Assembly (NCBI GenBank): GCA_037893225.1
Contig: JAZGUH010000550.1
Coordinates: 558,001 to 622,000, forward strand
Source of the DNA: Hippasteria phrygiana
Lineage: Eukaryota; Echinodermata; Asteroidea; Valvatida; Goniasteridae
Length of the DNA stretch: 64,000 nucleotides
Reading direction: 5' to 3'
In this document: positions 38,201 to 52,221 of the stretch, one piece after another
Layout: the number at the start of each line of letters is the position of its first letter
Numbering within the stretch: the first letter of the stretch is position 1
Translations under genes and position numbers: made by a program
Notes under the pieces: generated by a model
Seen by the model: only the letters and a program-made list of their open reading frames with translations
Database searches by the model: none
What the model was told of the DNA's origin: nothing

Positions 38201-40618
38201 CCATACCCCTGGGAATTTGACAGGCATGGAGCAATAAATAAAAGGTAATATGCACACAGATGTTGGCCGGAAAGAAAATAAACATTGCGAGGTTTGAATT
38301 TTCTCCACAAAATTTAACTCTAAGAAGCCGCCGATAATTGCAACATGTAGCGCCAGATCTAAGCTATCCATACATGTCAAAATTACTGAATTTGGTTGAT
38401 ATTTCATGCAATTATGAATGAGTAAAACAAGTCCATTCCCCAGGGAATTTGACATGCATGGAGCAATAAATAGACGGTAACATGTACACAGATGTTGGCC
38501 GGAAAGAAAATAAACATTGCGAGGTTTGAATTTTCTCCACAAGTTTGAACTCTAAGAAGCCGCCGATGATTGTAACATGTAGCGCCAGATCTAAGCTATC
38601 CATACATGTCAACATTACTGCATTTGGTTGATATTTCATGCAATTATGAATGAGTAAAGCAAGACCATACCCCAGGGAATTTGACAGGCATGGAGCAATA
38701 AATAAAAGGTAATATGCACACAGATGTTGGCCGGAAAGAAAATAAACATTGCGAGGTTTGAATTTTCTCCACAAAATTTAACTCTAAGAAGCCGCCGATA
38801 ATTGCAACATGTAGCGCCAGATCTAAGCTATCCATACATGTCAAAATTACTGAATTTGGTTGATATTTCATGCAATTATGAATGAGTAAAACAAGTCCAT
38901 TCCCCAGGGAATTTGACATGCATGGAGCAATAAATAGACGGTAACATGTACACAGATGTTGGCCGGAAAGAAAATAAACATTGCGAGGTTTGAATTTTCT
39001 CTACAAGTTTTAACTCTGGGAAGCCGCCGATGATTGCAACATGTAGCGCCAGATCTAAGCTATACATACATGTCAAAATTACTGCATTTGGTTGATATTT
39101 CATGCAATTATGAATGAGTAAAGCAAGTCCATACCCCAGGGAATTTGACATGCATGGAGCAATAAATAGACGGTAATATGTACACAGATGTTGGCCGGAA
39201 AGAAAATAAACATTGCGAGGTTTGAATTTTCTCCACAAGTTTGAACTCTGAGAAGCCGCCGATGATTGCAACATGTAGCGCCAGATCTAAGCTATCCATA
39301 CATGTCAAAATTACTGCATTTGGTTGATATTTCATGCAATTATGAATGAGTAAAGCAAGTCCATACCCCAGGGAATTTGACAGGCATGGAGCAATAAATA
39401 AAAGGTAATATGCACACAGATGTTGGCCGGAAAGAAAATAAACATTGCGAGGTTTGAATTTTCTCCACAAGTGTTAACTCTAAGAAGCCGCCGATAATTG
39501 CAACATGTAGCGCCAGATCTAAGCTATCCGTACATGTCAAAATTACTGTATTTGGTTGATATTTCATGCAATTATGAATGAGTAAAGCAAGTCCATACCG
39601 CAGGGAATTTGACATGCATGGAGCAATAAATAGACGGTAATATGTACACAGATGTTGACCGGAAAGAAAATAAACATTGCGAGGTTTGAATTTTCTCCAC
39701 AAGTTTGAACTCTAAGAAGCCGCCGATGATTGCAACATGTAGCGCCAGATCTAAGCTATCCATACATGTCAAAATTACTGCATTTGGTTGATATTTCATG
39801 CAATTATGAATGAGTAAAGCAAGACCATACCCCTGGGAATTTGACAGGCATGGAGCAATAAATAAAAGGTAATATGCACACAGATGTTGGCCGGAAAGAA
39901 AATAAACATTGCGAGGTTTGAATTTTCTCCACAAAATTTAACTCTAAGAAGCCGCCGATAATTGCAACATGTAGCGCCAGATCTAAGCTATCCATACATG
40001 TCAAAATTACTGAATTTGGTTGATATTTCATGCAATTATGAATGAGTAAAACAAGTCCATTCCCCAGGGAATTTGACATGCATGGAGCAATAAATAGACG
40101 GTAACATGTACACAGATGTTGGCCGGAAAGAAAATAAACATTGCGAGGTTTGAATTTTCTCTACAAGTTTTAACTCTGGGAAGCCGCCGATGATTGCAAC
40201 ATGTAGCGCCAGATCTAAGCTATACATACATGTCAAAATTACTGCATTTGGTTGATATTTCATGCAATTATGAATGAGTAAAGCAAGTCCATACCGCAGG
40301 GAATTTGACATGCATGGAGCAATAAATAGACGGTAATATGTACACAGATGTTGACCGGAAAGAAAATAAACATTGCGAGGTTTGAATTTTCTCCACAAGT
40401 TTGAACTCTAAGAAGCCGCCGATGATTGCAACATGTAGCGCCAGATCTAAGCTATCCATACATGTCAAAATTACTGCATTTGGTTGATATTTCATGCAAT
40501 TATGAATGAGTAAAGCAAGACCATCATACCCCAGGGAATTTGACAGGCATGGAGCAATAAATAAAAGGTAATATGCACACAGATGTTGGCCGGAAAGAAA
40601 ATAAACATTGCGAGGTTT
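35280..40618. repeat. 23-monomer HOR block a, 5,339 bp
   Basis: Order is A, B, Cg, D, Ec, A, B, Et, A, B, C, D, Ec, A, Et, A, B, C, D, Ec, A, BD, Ei. It contains the 8-mer A-B-Et-A-B-C-D-Ec (36440-38295) followed by a 7-monomer version in which B is missing between A (38296) and Et (38528). As and Dc are absent and D carries CCGCAGG. Private changes are ACATAATTT in the first A and CTCTGAG in the C at 39224. Confidence 0.9.
40522..40527. other. CAT duplication in Ei monomer (6 of 7)
   Basis: Same insertion, 5,339 bp after the previous one. It closes 23-monomer block a. Confidence 0.93.
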
Positions 40619-43170
40619 GAATTTTCTCCACAAAATTTAACTCTAAGAAGCCGCCGATAATTGCAACATGTAGCGCCAGATCTAAGCTATCCATACATGT
40701 CAAAATTACTGAATTTTGTTGATATTTCATGCAATTATGAATGAGTAAAACAAGTCCATTCCCCAGGGAATTTGACATGCATGGAGCAATAAATAGACGG
40801 TAACATGTACACAGATGTTGGCCGGAAAGAAAATAAACATTGCGAGGTTTGAATTTTCTCTACAAGTTTTAACTCTGGGAAGCCGCCGATGATTGCAACA
40901 TGTAGCGCCAGATCTAAGCTATACATACATGTCAAAATTACTGCATTTGGTTGATATTTCATGCAATTATGAATGAGTAAAGCAAGTCCATACCCCAGGG
41001 AATTTGACATGCATGGAGCAATAAATAGACGGTAATATGTACACAGATGTTGGCCGGAAAGAAAATAAACATTGCGAGGTTTGAATTTTCTCCACAAGTT
41101 TGAACTCTAAGAAGCCGCCGATGATTGCAACATGTAGCGCCAGATCTAAGCTATCCATACATGTCAACATTACTGCATTTGGTTGATATTTCATGCAATT
41201 ATGAATGAGTAAAGCAAGTCCATACCCCAGGGAATTTGACAGGCATGGAGCAATAAATAAAAGGTAATATGCACACAGATGGTGGCCGGAAAGAAAATAA
41301 ACATTGCGAGGTTTGAATTTTCTCCACAAGTGTTAACTCTAAGAAGCCGCCGATAATTGCAACATGTAGCGCCAGATCTAAGCTATCCGTACATGTCAAA
41401 ATTACTGTATTTGGTTGATATTTCATGCAATTATGAATGAGTAAAGCAAGTCCATACCGCAGGGAATTTGACATGCATGGAGCAATAAATAGACGGTAAT
41501 ATGTACACAGATGTTGACCGGAAAGAAAATAAACATTGCGAGGTTTGAATTTTCTCCACAAGTTTGAACTCTAAGAAGCCGCCGATGATTGCAACATGTA
41601 GCGCCAGATCTAAGCTATCCATACATGTCAAAATTACTGCATTTGGTTGATATTTCATGCAATTATGAATGAGTAAAGCAAGACCATACCCCTGGGAATT
41701 TGACAGGCATGGAGCAATAAATAAAAGGTAATATGCACACAGATGTTGGCCGGAAAGAAAATAAACATTGCGAGGTTTGAATTTTCTCCACAAAATTTAA
41801 CTCTAAGAAGCCGCCGATAATTGCAACATGTAGCGCCAGATCTAAGCTATCCATACATGTCAAAATTACTGAATTTGGTTGATATTTCATGCAATTATGA
41901 ATGAGTAAAACAAGTCCATTCCCCAGGGAATTTGACATGCATGGAGCAATAAATAGACGGTAACATGTACACAGATGTTGGCCGGAAAGAAAATAAACAT
42001 TGCGAGGTTTGAATTTTCTCTACAAGTTTTAACTCTGGGAAGCCGCCGATGATTGCAACATGTAGCGCCAGATCTAAGCTATACATACATGTCAAAATTA
42101 CTGCATTTGGTTGATATTTCATGCAATTATGAATGAGTAAAGCAAGTCCATACCCCAGGGAATTTGACATGCATGGAGCAATAAATAGACGGTAATATGT
42201 ACACAGATGTTGGCCGGAAAGAAAATAAACATTGCGAGGTTTGAATTTTCTCCACAAGTTTGAACTCTAAGAAGCCGCCGATGATTGTAACATGTAGCGC
42301 CAGATCTAAGCTATCCATACATGTCAACATTACTGCATTTGGTTGATATTTCATGCAATTATGAATGAGTAAAGCAAGACCATACCCCAGGGAATTTGAC
42401 AGGCATGGAGCAATAAATAAAAGGTAATATGCACACAGATGTTGGCCGGAAAGAAAATAAACATTGCGAGGTTTGAATTTTCTCCACAAAATTTAACTCT
42501 AAGAAGCCGCCGATAATTGCAACATGTAGCGCCAGATCTAAGCTATCCATACATGTCAAAATTACTGAATTTGGTTGATATTTCATGCAATTATGAATGA
42601 GTAAAACAAGTCCATTCCCCAGGGAATTTGACATGCATGGAGCAATAAATAGACGGTAACATGTACACAGATGTTGGCCGGAAAGAAAATAAACATTGCG
42701 AGGTTTGAATTTTCTCTACAAGTTTTAACTCTGGGAAGCCGCCGATGATTGCAACATGTAGCGCCAGATCTAAGCTATACATACATGTCAAAATTACTGC
42801 ATTTGGTTGATATTTCATGCAATTATGAATGAGTAAAGCAAGTCCATACCCCAGGGAATTTGACATGCATGGAGCAATAAATAGACGGTAATATGTACAC
42901 AGATGTTGGCCGGAAAGAAAATAAACATTGCGAGGTTTGAATTTTCTCCACAAGTTTGAACTCTAAGAAGCCGCCGATGATTGCAACATGTAGCGCCAGA
43001 TCTAAGCTATCCATACATGTCAAAATTACTGCATTTGGTTGATATTTCATGCAATTATGAATGAGTAAAGCAAGTCCATACCCCAGGGAATTTGACAGGC
43101 ATGGAGCAATAAATAAAAGGTAATATGCACACAGATGTTGGCCGGAAAGAAAATAAACATTGCGAGGTTT

Positions 43171-43402
43171 GAATTTTCTCCACAAGTGTTAACTCTAAGA
43201 AGCCGCCGATAATTGCAACATGTAGCGCCAGATCTAAGCTATCCGTACATGTCAAAATTACTGTATTTGGTTGATATTTCATGCAATTATGAATGAGTAA
43301 AGCAAGACCATACCCCTGGGAATTTGACAGGCATGGAGCAATAAATAAAAGGTAATATGCACACAGATGTTGGCCGGAAAGAAAATAAACATTGCGAGGT
43401 TT
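43171..43402. repeat. DE chimeric monomer
   Basis: The head is D (AGTGTTAAC, GATAATT, CCGTAC, CTGTATT) and the tail is Ec (AAGACCATACCCCTGG, ACAGG, TAAAAGG, GTTGGCC). It stands where D and Ec are separate monomers in sister cassettes. It is found once in the window. The switch lies between about 43264 and 43307, a stretch where D and E are identical. Confidence 0.88.
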
Positions 43403-45860
43403 GAATTTTCTCCACAAAATTTAACTCTAAGAAGCCGCCGATAATTGCAACATGTAGCGCCAGATCTAAGCTATCCATACATGTCAAAATTACTGAATTT
43501 GGTTGATATTTCATGCAATTATGAATGAGTAAAACAAGTCCATTCCCCAGGGAATTTGACATGCATGGAGCAATAAATAGACGGTAACATGTACACAGAT
43601 GTTGGCCGGAAAGAAAATAAACATTGCGAGGTTTGAATTTTCTCTACAAGTTTTAACTCTGGGAAGCCGCCGATGATTGCAACATGTAGCGCCAGATCTA
43701 AGCTATACATACATGTCAAAATTACTGCATTTGGTTGATATTTCATGCAATTATGAATGAGTAAAGCAAGTCCATACCCCAGGGAATTTGACATGCATGG
43801 AGCAATAAATAGACGGTAATATGTACACAGATGTTGGCCGGAAAGAAAATAAACATTGCGAGGTTTGAATTTTCTCCACAAGTTTGAACTCTAAGAAGCC
43901 GCCGATGATTGTAACATGTAGCGCCAGATCTAAGCTATCCATACATGTCAACATTACTGCATTTGGTTGATATTTCATGCAATTATGAATGAGTAAAGCA
44001 AGACCATACCCCAGGGAATTTGACAGGCATGGAGCAATAAATAAAAGGTAATATGCACACAGATGTTGGCCGGAAAGAAAATAAACATTGCGAGGTTTGA
44101 ATTTTCTCCACAAAATTTAACTCTAAGAAGCCGCCGATAATTGCAACATGTAGCGCCAGATCTAAGCTATCCATACATGTCAAAATTACTGAATTTGGTT
44201 GATATTTCATGCAATTATGAATGAGTAAAACAAGTCCATTCCCCAGGGAATTTGACATGCATGGAGCAATAAATAGACGGTAACATGTACACAGATGTTG
44301 GCCGGAAAGAAAATAAACATTGCGAGGTTTGAATTTTCTCTACAAGTTTTAACTCTGGGAAGCCGCCGATGATTGCAACATGTAGCGCCAGATCTAAGCT
44401 ATACATACATGTCAAAATTACTGCATTTGGTTGATATTTCATGCAATTATGAATGAGTAAAGCAAGTCCATACCCCAGGGAATTTGACATGCATGGAGCA
44501 ATAAATAGACGGTAATATGTACACAGATGTTGGCCGGAAAGAAAATAAACATTGCGAGGTTTGAATTTTCTCCACAAGTTTGAACTCTAAGAAGCCGCCG
44601 ATGATTGCAACATGTAGCGCCAGATCTAAGCTATCCATACATGTCAAAATTACTGCATTTGGTTGATATTTCATGCAATTATGAATGAGTAAAGCAAGTC
44701 CATACCCCAGGGAATTTGACAGGCATGGAGCAATAAATAAAAGGTAATATGCACACAGATGTTGGCCGGAAAGAAAATAAACATTGCGAGGTTTGAATTT
44801 TCTCCACAAGTGTTAACTCTAAGAAGCCGCCGATAATTGCAACATGTAGCGCCAGATCTAAGCTATCCGTACATGTCAAAATTACTGTATTTGGTTGATA
44901 TTTCATGCAATTATGAATGAGTAAAGCAAGTCCATACCGCAGGGAATTTGACATGCATGGAGCAATAAATAGACGGTAATATGTACACAGATGTTGACCG
45001 GAAAGAAAATAAACATTGCGAGGTTTGAATTTTCTCCACAAGTTTGAACTCTAAGAAGCCGCCGATGATTGCAACATGTAGCGCCAGATCTAAGCTATCC
45101 ATACATGTCAAAATTACTGCATTTGGTTGATATTTCATGCAATTATGAATGAGTAAAGCAAGACCATACCCCTGGGAATTTGACAGGCATGGAGCAATAA
45201 ATAAAAGGTAATATGCACACAGATGTTGGCCGGAAAGAAAATAAACATTGCGAGGTTTGAATTTTCTCCACAAAATTTAACTCTAAGAAGCCGCCGATAA
45301 TTGCAACATGTAGCGCCAGATCTAAGCTATCCATACATGTCAAAATTACTGAATTTGGTTGATATTTCATGCAATTATGAATGAGTAAAACAAGTCCATT
45401 CCCCAGGGAATTTGACATGCATGGAGCAATAAATAGACGGTAACATGTACACAGATGTTGGCCGGAAAGAAAATAAACATTGCGAGGTTTGAATTTTCTC
45501 TACAAGTTTTAACTCTGGGAAGCCGCCGATGATTGCAACATGTAGCGCCAGATCTAAGCTATACATACATGTCAAAATTACTGCATTTGGTTGATATTTC
45601 ATGCAATTATGAATGAGTAAAGCAAGTCCATACCGCAGGGAATTTGACATGCATGGAGCAATAAATAGACGGTAATATGTACACAGATGTTGACCGGAAA
45701 GAAAATAAACATTGCGAGGTTTGAATTTTCTCCACAAGTTTGAACTCTAAGAAGCCGCCGATGATTGCAACATGTAGCGCCAGATCTAAGCTATCCATAC
45801 ATGTCAAAATTACTGCATTTGGTTGATATTTCATGCAATTATGAATGAGTAAAGCAAGAC

Positions 45861-45866
45861 CATCAT
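45861..45866. other. CAT duplication in Ei monomer (7 of 7)
   Basis: Same insertion, 5,339 bp after the previous one. It closes 23-monomer block b and is the last in the window. From here to the end all monomers are 232 bp. Confidence 0.93.
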
Positions 45867-45957
45867 ACCCCAGGGAATTTGACAGGCATGGAGCAATAAA
45901 TAAAAGGTAATATGCACACAGATGTTGGCCGGAAAGAAAATAAACATTGCGAGGTTT

Positions 45958-48900
45958 GAATTTTCTCCACAAAATTTAACTCTAAGAAGCCGCCGATAAT
46001 TGCAACATGTAGCGCCAGATCTAAGCTATCCATACATGTCAAAATTACTGAATTTTGTTGATATTTCATGCAATTATGAATGAGTAAAACAAGTCCATTC
46101 CCCAGGGAATTTGACATGCATGGAGCAATAAATAGACGGTAACATGTACACAGATGTTGGCCGGAAAGAAAATAAACATTGCGAGGTTTGAATTTTCTCT
46201 ACAAGTTTTAACTCTGGGAAGCCGCCGATGATTGCAACATGTAGCGCCAGATCTAAGCTATACATACATGTCAAAATTACTGCATTTGGTTGATATTTCA
46301 TGCAATTATGAATGAGTAAAGCAAGTCCATACCCCAGGGAATTTGACATGCATGGAGCAATAAATAGACGGTAATATGTACACAGATGTTGGCCGGAAAG
46401 AAAATAAACATTGCGAGGTTTGAATTTTCTCCACAAGTTTGAACTCTAAGAAGCCGCCGATGATTGCAACATGTAGCGCCAGATCTAAGCTATCCATACA
46501 TGTCAACATTACTGCATTTGGTTGATATTTCATGCAATTATGAATGAGTAAAGCAAGTCCATACCCCAGGGAATTTGACAGGCATGGAGCAATAAATAAA
46601 AGGTAATATGCACACAGATGGTGGCCGGAAAGAAAATAAACATTGCGAGGTTTGAATTTTCTCCACAAGTGTTAACTCTAAGAAGCCGCCGATAATTGCA
46701 ACATGTAGCGCCAGATCTAAGCTATCCGTACATGTCAAAATTACTGTATTTGGTTGATATTTCATGCAATTATGAATGAGTAAAGCAAGTCCATACCGCA
46801 GGGAATTTGACATGCATGGAGCAATAAATAGACGGTAATATGTACACAGATGTTGACCGGAAAGAAAATAAACATTGCGAGGTTTGAATTTTCTCCACAA
46901 GTTTGAACTCTAAGAAGCCGCCGATGATTGCAACATGTAGCGCCAGATCTAAGCTATCCATACATGTCAAAATTACTGCATTTGGTTGATATTTCATGCA
47001 ATTATGAATGAGTAAAGCAAGACCATACCCCTGGGAATTTGACAGGCATGGAGCAATAAATAAAAGGTAATATGCACACAGATGTTGGCCGGAAAGAAAA
47101 TAAACATTGCGAGGTTTGAATTTTCTCCACAAAATTTAACTCTAAGAAGCCGCCGATAATTGCAACATGTAGCGCCAGATCTAAGCTATCCATACATGTC
47201 AAAATTACTGAATTTGGTTGATATTTCATGCAATTATGAATGAGTAAAACAAGTCCATTCCCCAGGGAATTTGACATGCATGGAGCAATAAATAGACGGT
47301 AACATGTACACAGATGTTGGCCGGAAAGAAAATAAACATTGCGAGGTTTGAATTTTCTCTACAAGTTTTAACTCTGGGAAGCCGCCGATGATTGCAACAT
47401 GTAGCGCCAGATCTAAGCTATACATACATGTCAAAATTACTGCATTTGGTTGATATTTCATGCAATTATGAATGAGTAAAGCAAGTCCATACCCCAGGGA
47501 ATTTGACATGCATGGAGCAATAAATAGACGGTAATATGTACACAGATGTTGGCCGGAAAGAAAATAAACATTGCGAGGTTTGAATTTTCTCCACAAGTTT
47601 GAACTCTAAGAAGCCGCCGATGATTGTAACATGTAGCGCCAGATCTAAGCTATCCATACATGTCAACATTACTGCATTTGGTTGATATTTCATGCAATTA
47701 TGAATGAGTAAAGCAAGACCATACCCCAGGGAATTTGACAGGCATGGAGCAATAAATAAAAGGTAATATGCACACAGATGTTGGCCGGAAAGAAAATAAA
47801 CATTGCGAGGTTTGAATTTTCTCCACAAAATTTAACTCTAAGAAGCCGCCGATAATTGCAACATGTAGCGCCAGATCTAAGCTATCCATACATGTCAAAA
47901 TTACTGAATTTGGTTGATATTTCATGCAATTATGAATGAGTAAAACAAGTCCATTCCCCAGGGAATTTGACATGCATGGAGCAATAAATAGACGGTAACA
48001 TGTACACAGATGTTGGCCGGAAAGAAAATAAACATTGCGAGGTTTGAATTTTCTCTACAAGTTTTAACTCTGGGAAGCCGCCGATGATTGCAACATGTAG
48101 CGCCAGATCTAAGCTATACATACATGTCAAAATTACTGCATTTGGTTGATATTTCATGCAATTATGAATGAGTAAAGCAAGTCCATACCCCAGGGAATTT
48201 GACATGCATGGAGCAATAAATAGACGGTAATATGTACACAGATGTTGGCCGGAAAGAAAATAAACATTGCGAGGTTTGAATTTTCTCCACAAGTTTGAAC
48301 TCTAAGAAGCCGCCGATGATTGCAACATGTAGCGCCAGATCTAAGCTATCCATACATGTCAAAATTACTGCATTTGGTTGATATTTCATGCAATTATGAA
48401 TGAGTAAAGCAAGTCCATACCCCAGGGAATTTGACAGGCATGGAGCAATAAATAAAAGGTAATATGCACACAGATGTTGGCCGGAAAGAAAATAAACATT
48501 GCGAGGTTTGAATTTTCTCCACAAGTGTTAACTCTAAGAAGCCGCCGATAATTGCAACATGTAGCGCCAGATCTAAGCTATCCGTACATGTCAAAATTAC
48601 TGTATTTGGTTGATATTTCATGCAATTATGAATGAGTAAAGCAAGTCCATACCGCAGGGAATTTGACATGCATGGAGCAATAAATAGACGGTAATATGTA
48701 CACAGATGTTGACCGGAAAGAAAATAAACATTGCGAGGTTTGAATTTTCTCCACAAGTTTGAACTCTAAGAAGCCGCCGATGATTGCAACATGTAGCGCC
48801 AGATCTAAGCTATCCATACATGTCAAAATTACTGCATTTGGTTGATATTTCATGCAATTATGAATGAGTAAAGCAAGACCATACCCCTGGGAATTTGACA

Positions 48901-51900
48901 GGCATGGAGCAATAAATAAAAGGTAATATGCACACAGATGTTGGCCGGAAAGAAAATAAACATTGCGAGGTTTGAATTTTCTCCACAAAATTTAACTCTA
49001 AGAAGCCGCCGATAATTGCAACATGTAGCGCCAGATCTAAGCTATCCATACATGTCAAAATTACTGAATTTGGTTGATATTTCATGCAATTATGAATGAG
49101 TAAAACAAGTCCATTCCCCAGGGAATTTGACATGCATGGAGCAATAAATAGACGGTAACATGTACACAGATGTTGGCCGGAAAGAAAATAAACATTGCGA
49201 GGTTTGAATTTTCTCTACAAGTTTTAACTCTGGGAAGCCGCCGATGATTGCAACATGTAGCGCCAGATCTAAGCTATACATACATGTCAAAATTACTGCA
49301 TTTGGTTGATATTTCATGCAATTATGAATGAGTAAAGCAAGTCCATACCCCAGGGAATTTGACATGCATGGAGCAATAAATAGACGGTAATATGTACACA
49401 GATGTTGGCCGGAAAGAAAATAAACATTGCGAGGTTTGAATTTTCTCCACAAGTTTGAACTCTAAGAAGCCGCCGATGACTGTAACATGTAGCGCCAGAT
49501 CTAAGCTATCCATACATGTCAACATTACTGCATTTGGTTGATATTTCATGCAATTATGAATGAGTAAAGCAAGACCATACCCCAGGGAATTTGACAGGCA
49601 TGGAGCAATAAATAAAAGGTAATATGCACACAGATGTTGGCCGGAAAGAAAATAAACATTGCGAGGTTTGAATTTTCTCCACAAAATTTAACTCTAAGAA
49701 GCCGCCGATAATTGCAACATGTAGCGCCAGATCTAAGCTATCCATACATGTCAAAATTACTGAATTTGGTTGATATTTCATGCAATTATGAATGAGTAAA
49801 ACAAGTCCATTCCCCAGGGAATTTGACATGCATGGAGCAATAAATAGACGGTAACATGTACACAGATGTTGGCCGGAAAGAAAATAAACATTGCGAGGTT
49901 TGAATTTTCTCTACAAGTTTTAACTCTGGGAAGCCGCCGATGATTGCAACATGTAGCGCCAGATCTAAGCTATACATACATGTCAAAATTACTGCATTTG
50001 GTTGATATTTCATGCAATTATGAATGAGTAAAGCAAGTCCATACCCCAGGGAATTTGACATGCATGGAGCAATAAATAGACGGTAATATGTACACAGATG
50101 TTGGCCGGAAAGAAAATAAACATTGCGAGGTTTGAATTTTCTCCACAAGTTTGAACTCTAAGAAGCCGCCGATGATTGCAACATGTAGCGCCAGATCTAA
50201 GCTATCCATACATGTCAAAATTACTGCATTTGGTTGATATTTCATGCAATTATGAATGAGTAAAGCAAGTCCATACCCCAGGGAATTTGACAGGCATGGA
50301 GCAATAAATAGACGGTAATATGCACACAGATGGTGGCCGGAAAGAAAATAAACATTGCGAGGTTTGAATTTTCTCCACAAGTTTGAACTCTAAGAAGCCG
50401 CCGATGATTGCAACATGTAGCGCCAGATCTAAGCTATCCATACATGTCAAAATTACTGCATTTGGTTGATATTTCATGCAATTATGAATGAGTAAAGCAA
50501 GACCATACCCCAGGGAATTTGACAGGCATGGAGCAATAAATAAAAGGTAATATGCACACAGATGTTGGCCGGAAAGAAAATAAAAATTGCGAGGTTTGAA
50601 TTTTCTCCACAAAATTTAACTCTAAGAAGCCGCCGATGATTGCAACATGTAGCGCCAGATCTAAGCTATCCATACAGGTCAAAATTACTGCATTTGGTTG
50701 ATATTTCATGCAATTATGAATGAGTAAAGCAAGTCCATACCCCAGGGAATTTGACAGGCATGGAGCAATAAATAAAAGGTAATATGCACACAGATGGTGG
50801 CCGGAAAGAAAATAAACATTGCGAGGTTTGAATTTTCTCCACAAGTTTGAACTCTAAGAAGCCGCCGATGATTGCAACATGTAGCGCCAGATCTAAGCTA
50901 TCCATACATGTCAAAATTACTGCATTTGGTTGATATTTCATGCAATTATGAATGAGTAAAGCAAGACCATACCCCAGGGAATTTGACAGGCATGGAGCAA
51001 TAAATAAAAGGTAATATGCATACAGATGTTGGCCGGAAAGAAAATAAACATTGCGAGGTTTGAATTTTCTCCACAAAATTTAATTCTAAGAAGCCGCCGA
51101 TGATTGCAACATGTAGCGCCAGATCTAAGCTATACATACATGTCAAAATTACTGCATTTGGTTGATATTTCATGCAATTATGAATGAGTAAAGCAAGTCC
51201 ATACCCCAGGGAATTTGACATGCATGGAGCAATAAATAGACGGTAATATGTACACAGATGTTGGCCGGAAAGAAAATAAACATTGCGAGGTTTGAATTTT
51301 CTCCACAAGTTTGAACTCTAAGAAGCCGCCGATGATTGCAACATGTAGCGCCAGATCTAAGCTATCCATACATGTCAAAATTACTGCATTTGGTTGATAT
51401 TTCATGCAATTATGAATGAGTAAAGCAAGACCATACCCCAGGGAATTTGACAGGCATGGAGCAATAAATAAAAGGTAATATGCACACAGATGTTGGCCGG
51501 AAAGAAAATAAACATTGCGAGGTTTGAATTTTCTCCACAAAATTTAACTCTAAGAAGCCGCCGATAATTGCAACATGTAGCGCCAGATCTAAGCTATCCA
51601 TACATGTCAAAATTACTGAATTTGGTTGATATTTCATGCAATTATGAATGAGTAAAACAAGTCCATTCCCCAGGGAATTTGACATGCATGGAGCAATAAA
51701 TAGACGGTAACATGTACACAGATGTTGGCCGGAAAGAAAATAAACATTGCGAGGTTTGAATTTTCTCCACAAGTTTTAACTCTGGGAAGCCGCCGATGAT
51801 TGCAACATGTAGCGCCAGATCTAAGCTATCCATACATGTCAAAATTACTGCATTTGGTTGATATTTCATGCAATTATGAATGAGTAAAGCAAGTCCATAC

Positions 51901-51989
51901 CCCAGGGAATTTGACATGCATGGAGCAATAAATAGACGGTAATATGTACACAGATGTTGGCCGGAAAGAAAATAAACATTGCGAGGTTT
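45958..51989. repeat. 26-monomer HOR unit, copy 1 (6,032 bp)
   Basis: Order is A, B, Cg, D, Ec, A, B, Et, A, B, C, D, Ec, A, B, Et, A, B, Cm, E, AC, E, AB, E, A, Bc. The first sixteen monomers follow the presumed 24-monomer parent of the preceding blocks with no deletion. The last eight, from Cm (50134), are a new cassette with private changes: ACAGG joined to TAGACGG, AATAAAAATTGCG at about 50580, CATACAGGTC at about 50674, ATGCATACAG at about 51017 and TTTAATTCTAAG at about 51080. The second Et carries GATGACTGTAAC. Confidence 0.91.
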
Positions 51990-52221
51990 GAATTTTCTCC
52001 ACAAGTTTGAACTCTAAGAAGCCGCCGATAATTGCAACATGTAGCGCCAGATCTAAGCTATCCATACATGTCAAAATTACTGAATTTTGTTGATATTTCA
52101 TGCAATTATGAATGAGTAAAACAAGTCCATTCCCCAGGGAATTTGACATGCATGGAGCAATAAATAGACGGTAACATGTACACAGATGTTGGCCGGAAAG
52201 AAAATAAACATTGCGAGGTTT
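51990..52221. repeat. C-to-A chimeric monomer at the 26-mer joint
   Basis: The head has AGTTTGAAC, as does the monomer starting the transition block at 58022. From GATAATT onward it is an A monomer with CTGAATTTTG, as at 45958, the first monomer of copy 1. It therefore joins the end of one 26-monomer copy to the start of the next. The last C-type base is at 52009 and the first A-type base at 52030. Confidence 0.9.

Larger units (their letters stand above)
40619..45957. repeat. 23-monomer HOR block b, 5,339 bp
   Basis: Order is A, B, Cg, D, Ec, A, B, Et, A, B, C, DE, A, B, Et, A, B, C, D, Ec, A, BD, Ei. The length equals block a, but the missing monomer is a different one. Here D and Ec in the first 8-mer have fused into one chimeric DE monomer (43171), while A-B-Et in the second 8-mer is intact. 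Both blocks therefore look like independent one-monomer losses from a 24-monomer parent. Confidence 0.9.

Noticed and set aside
38876..39274. A longer 132-residue minus-strand frame
   Set aside because: It results from a single TAAG-to-TGAG change in the C monomer at 39224 that removes a stop codon. It is the same satellite sequence and not a new gene.
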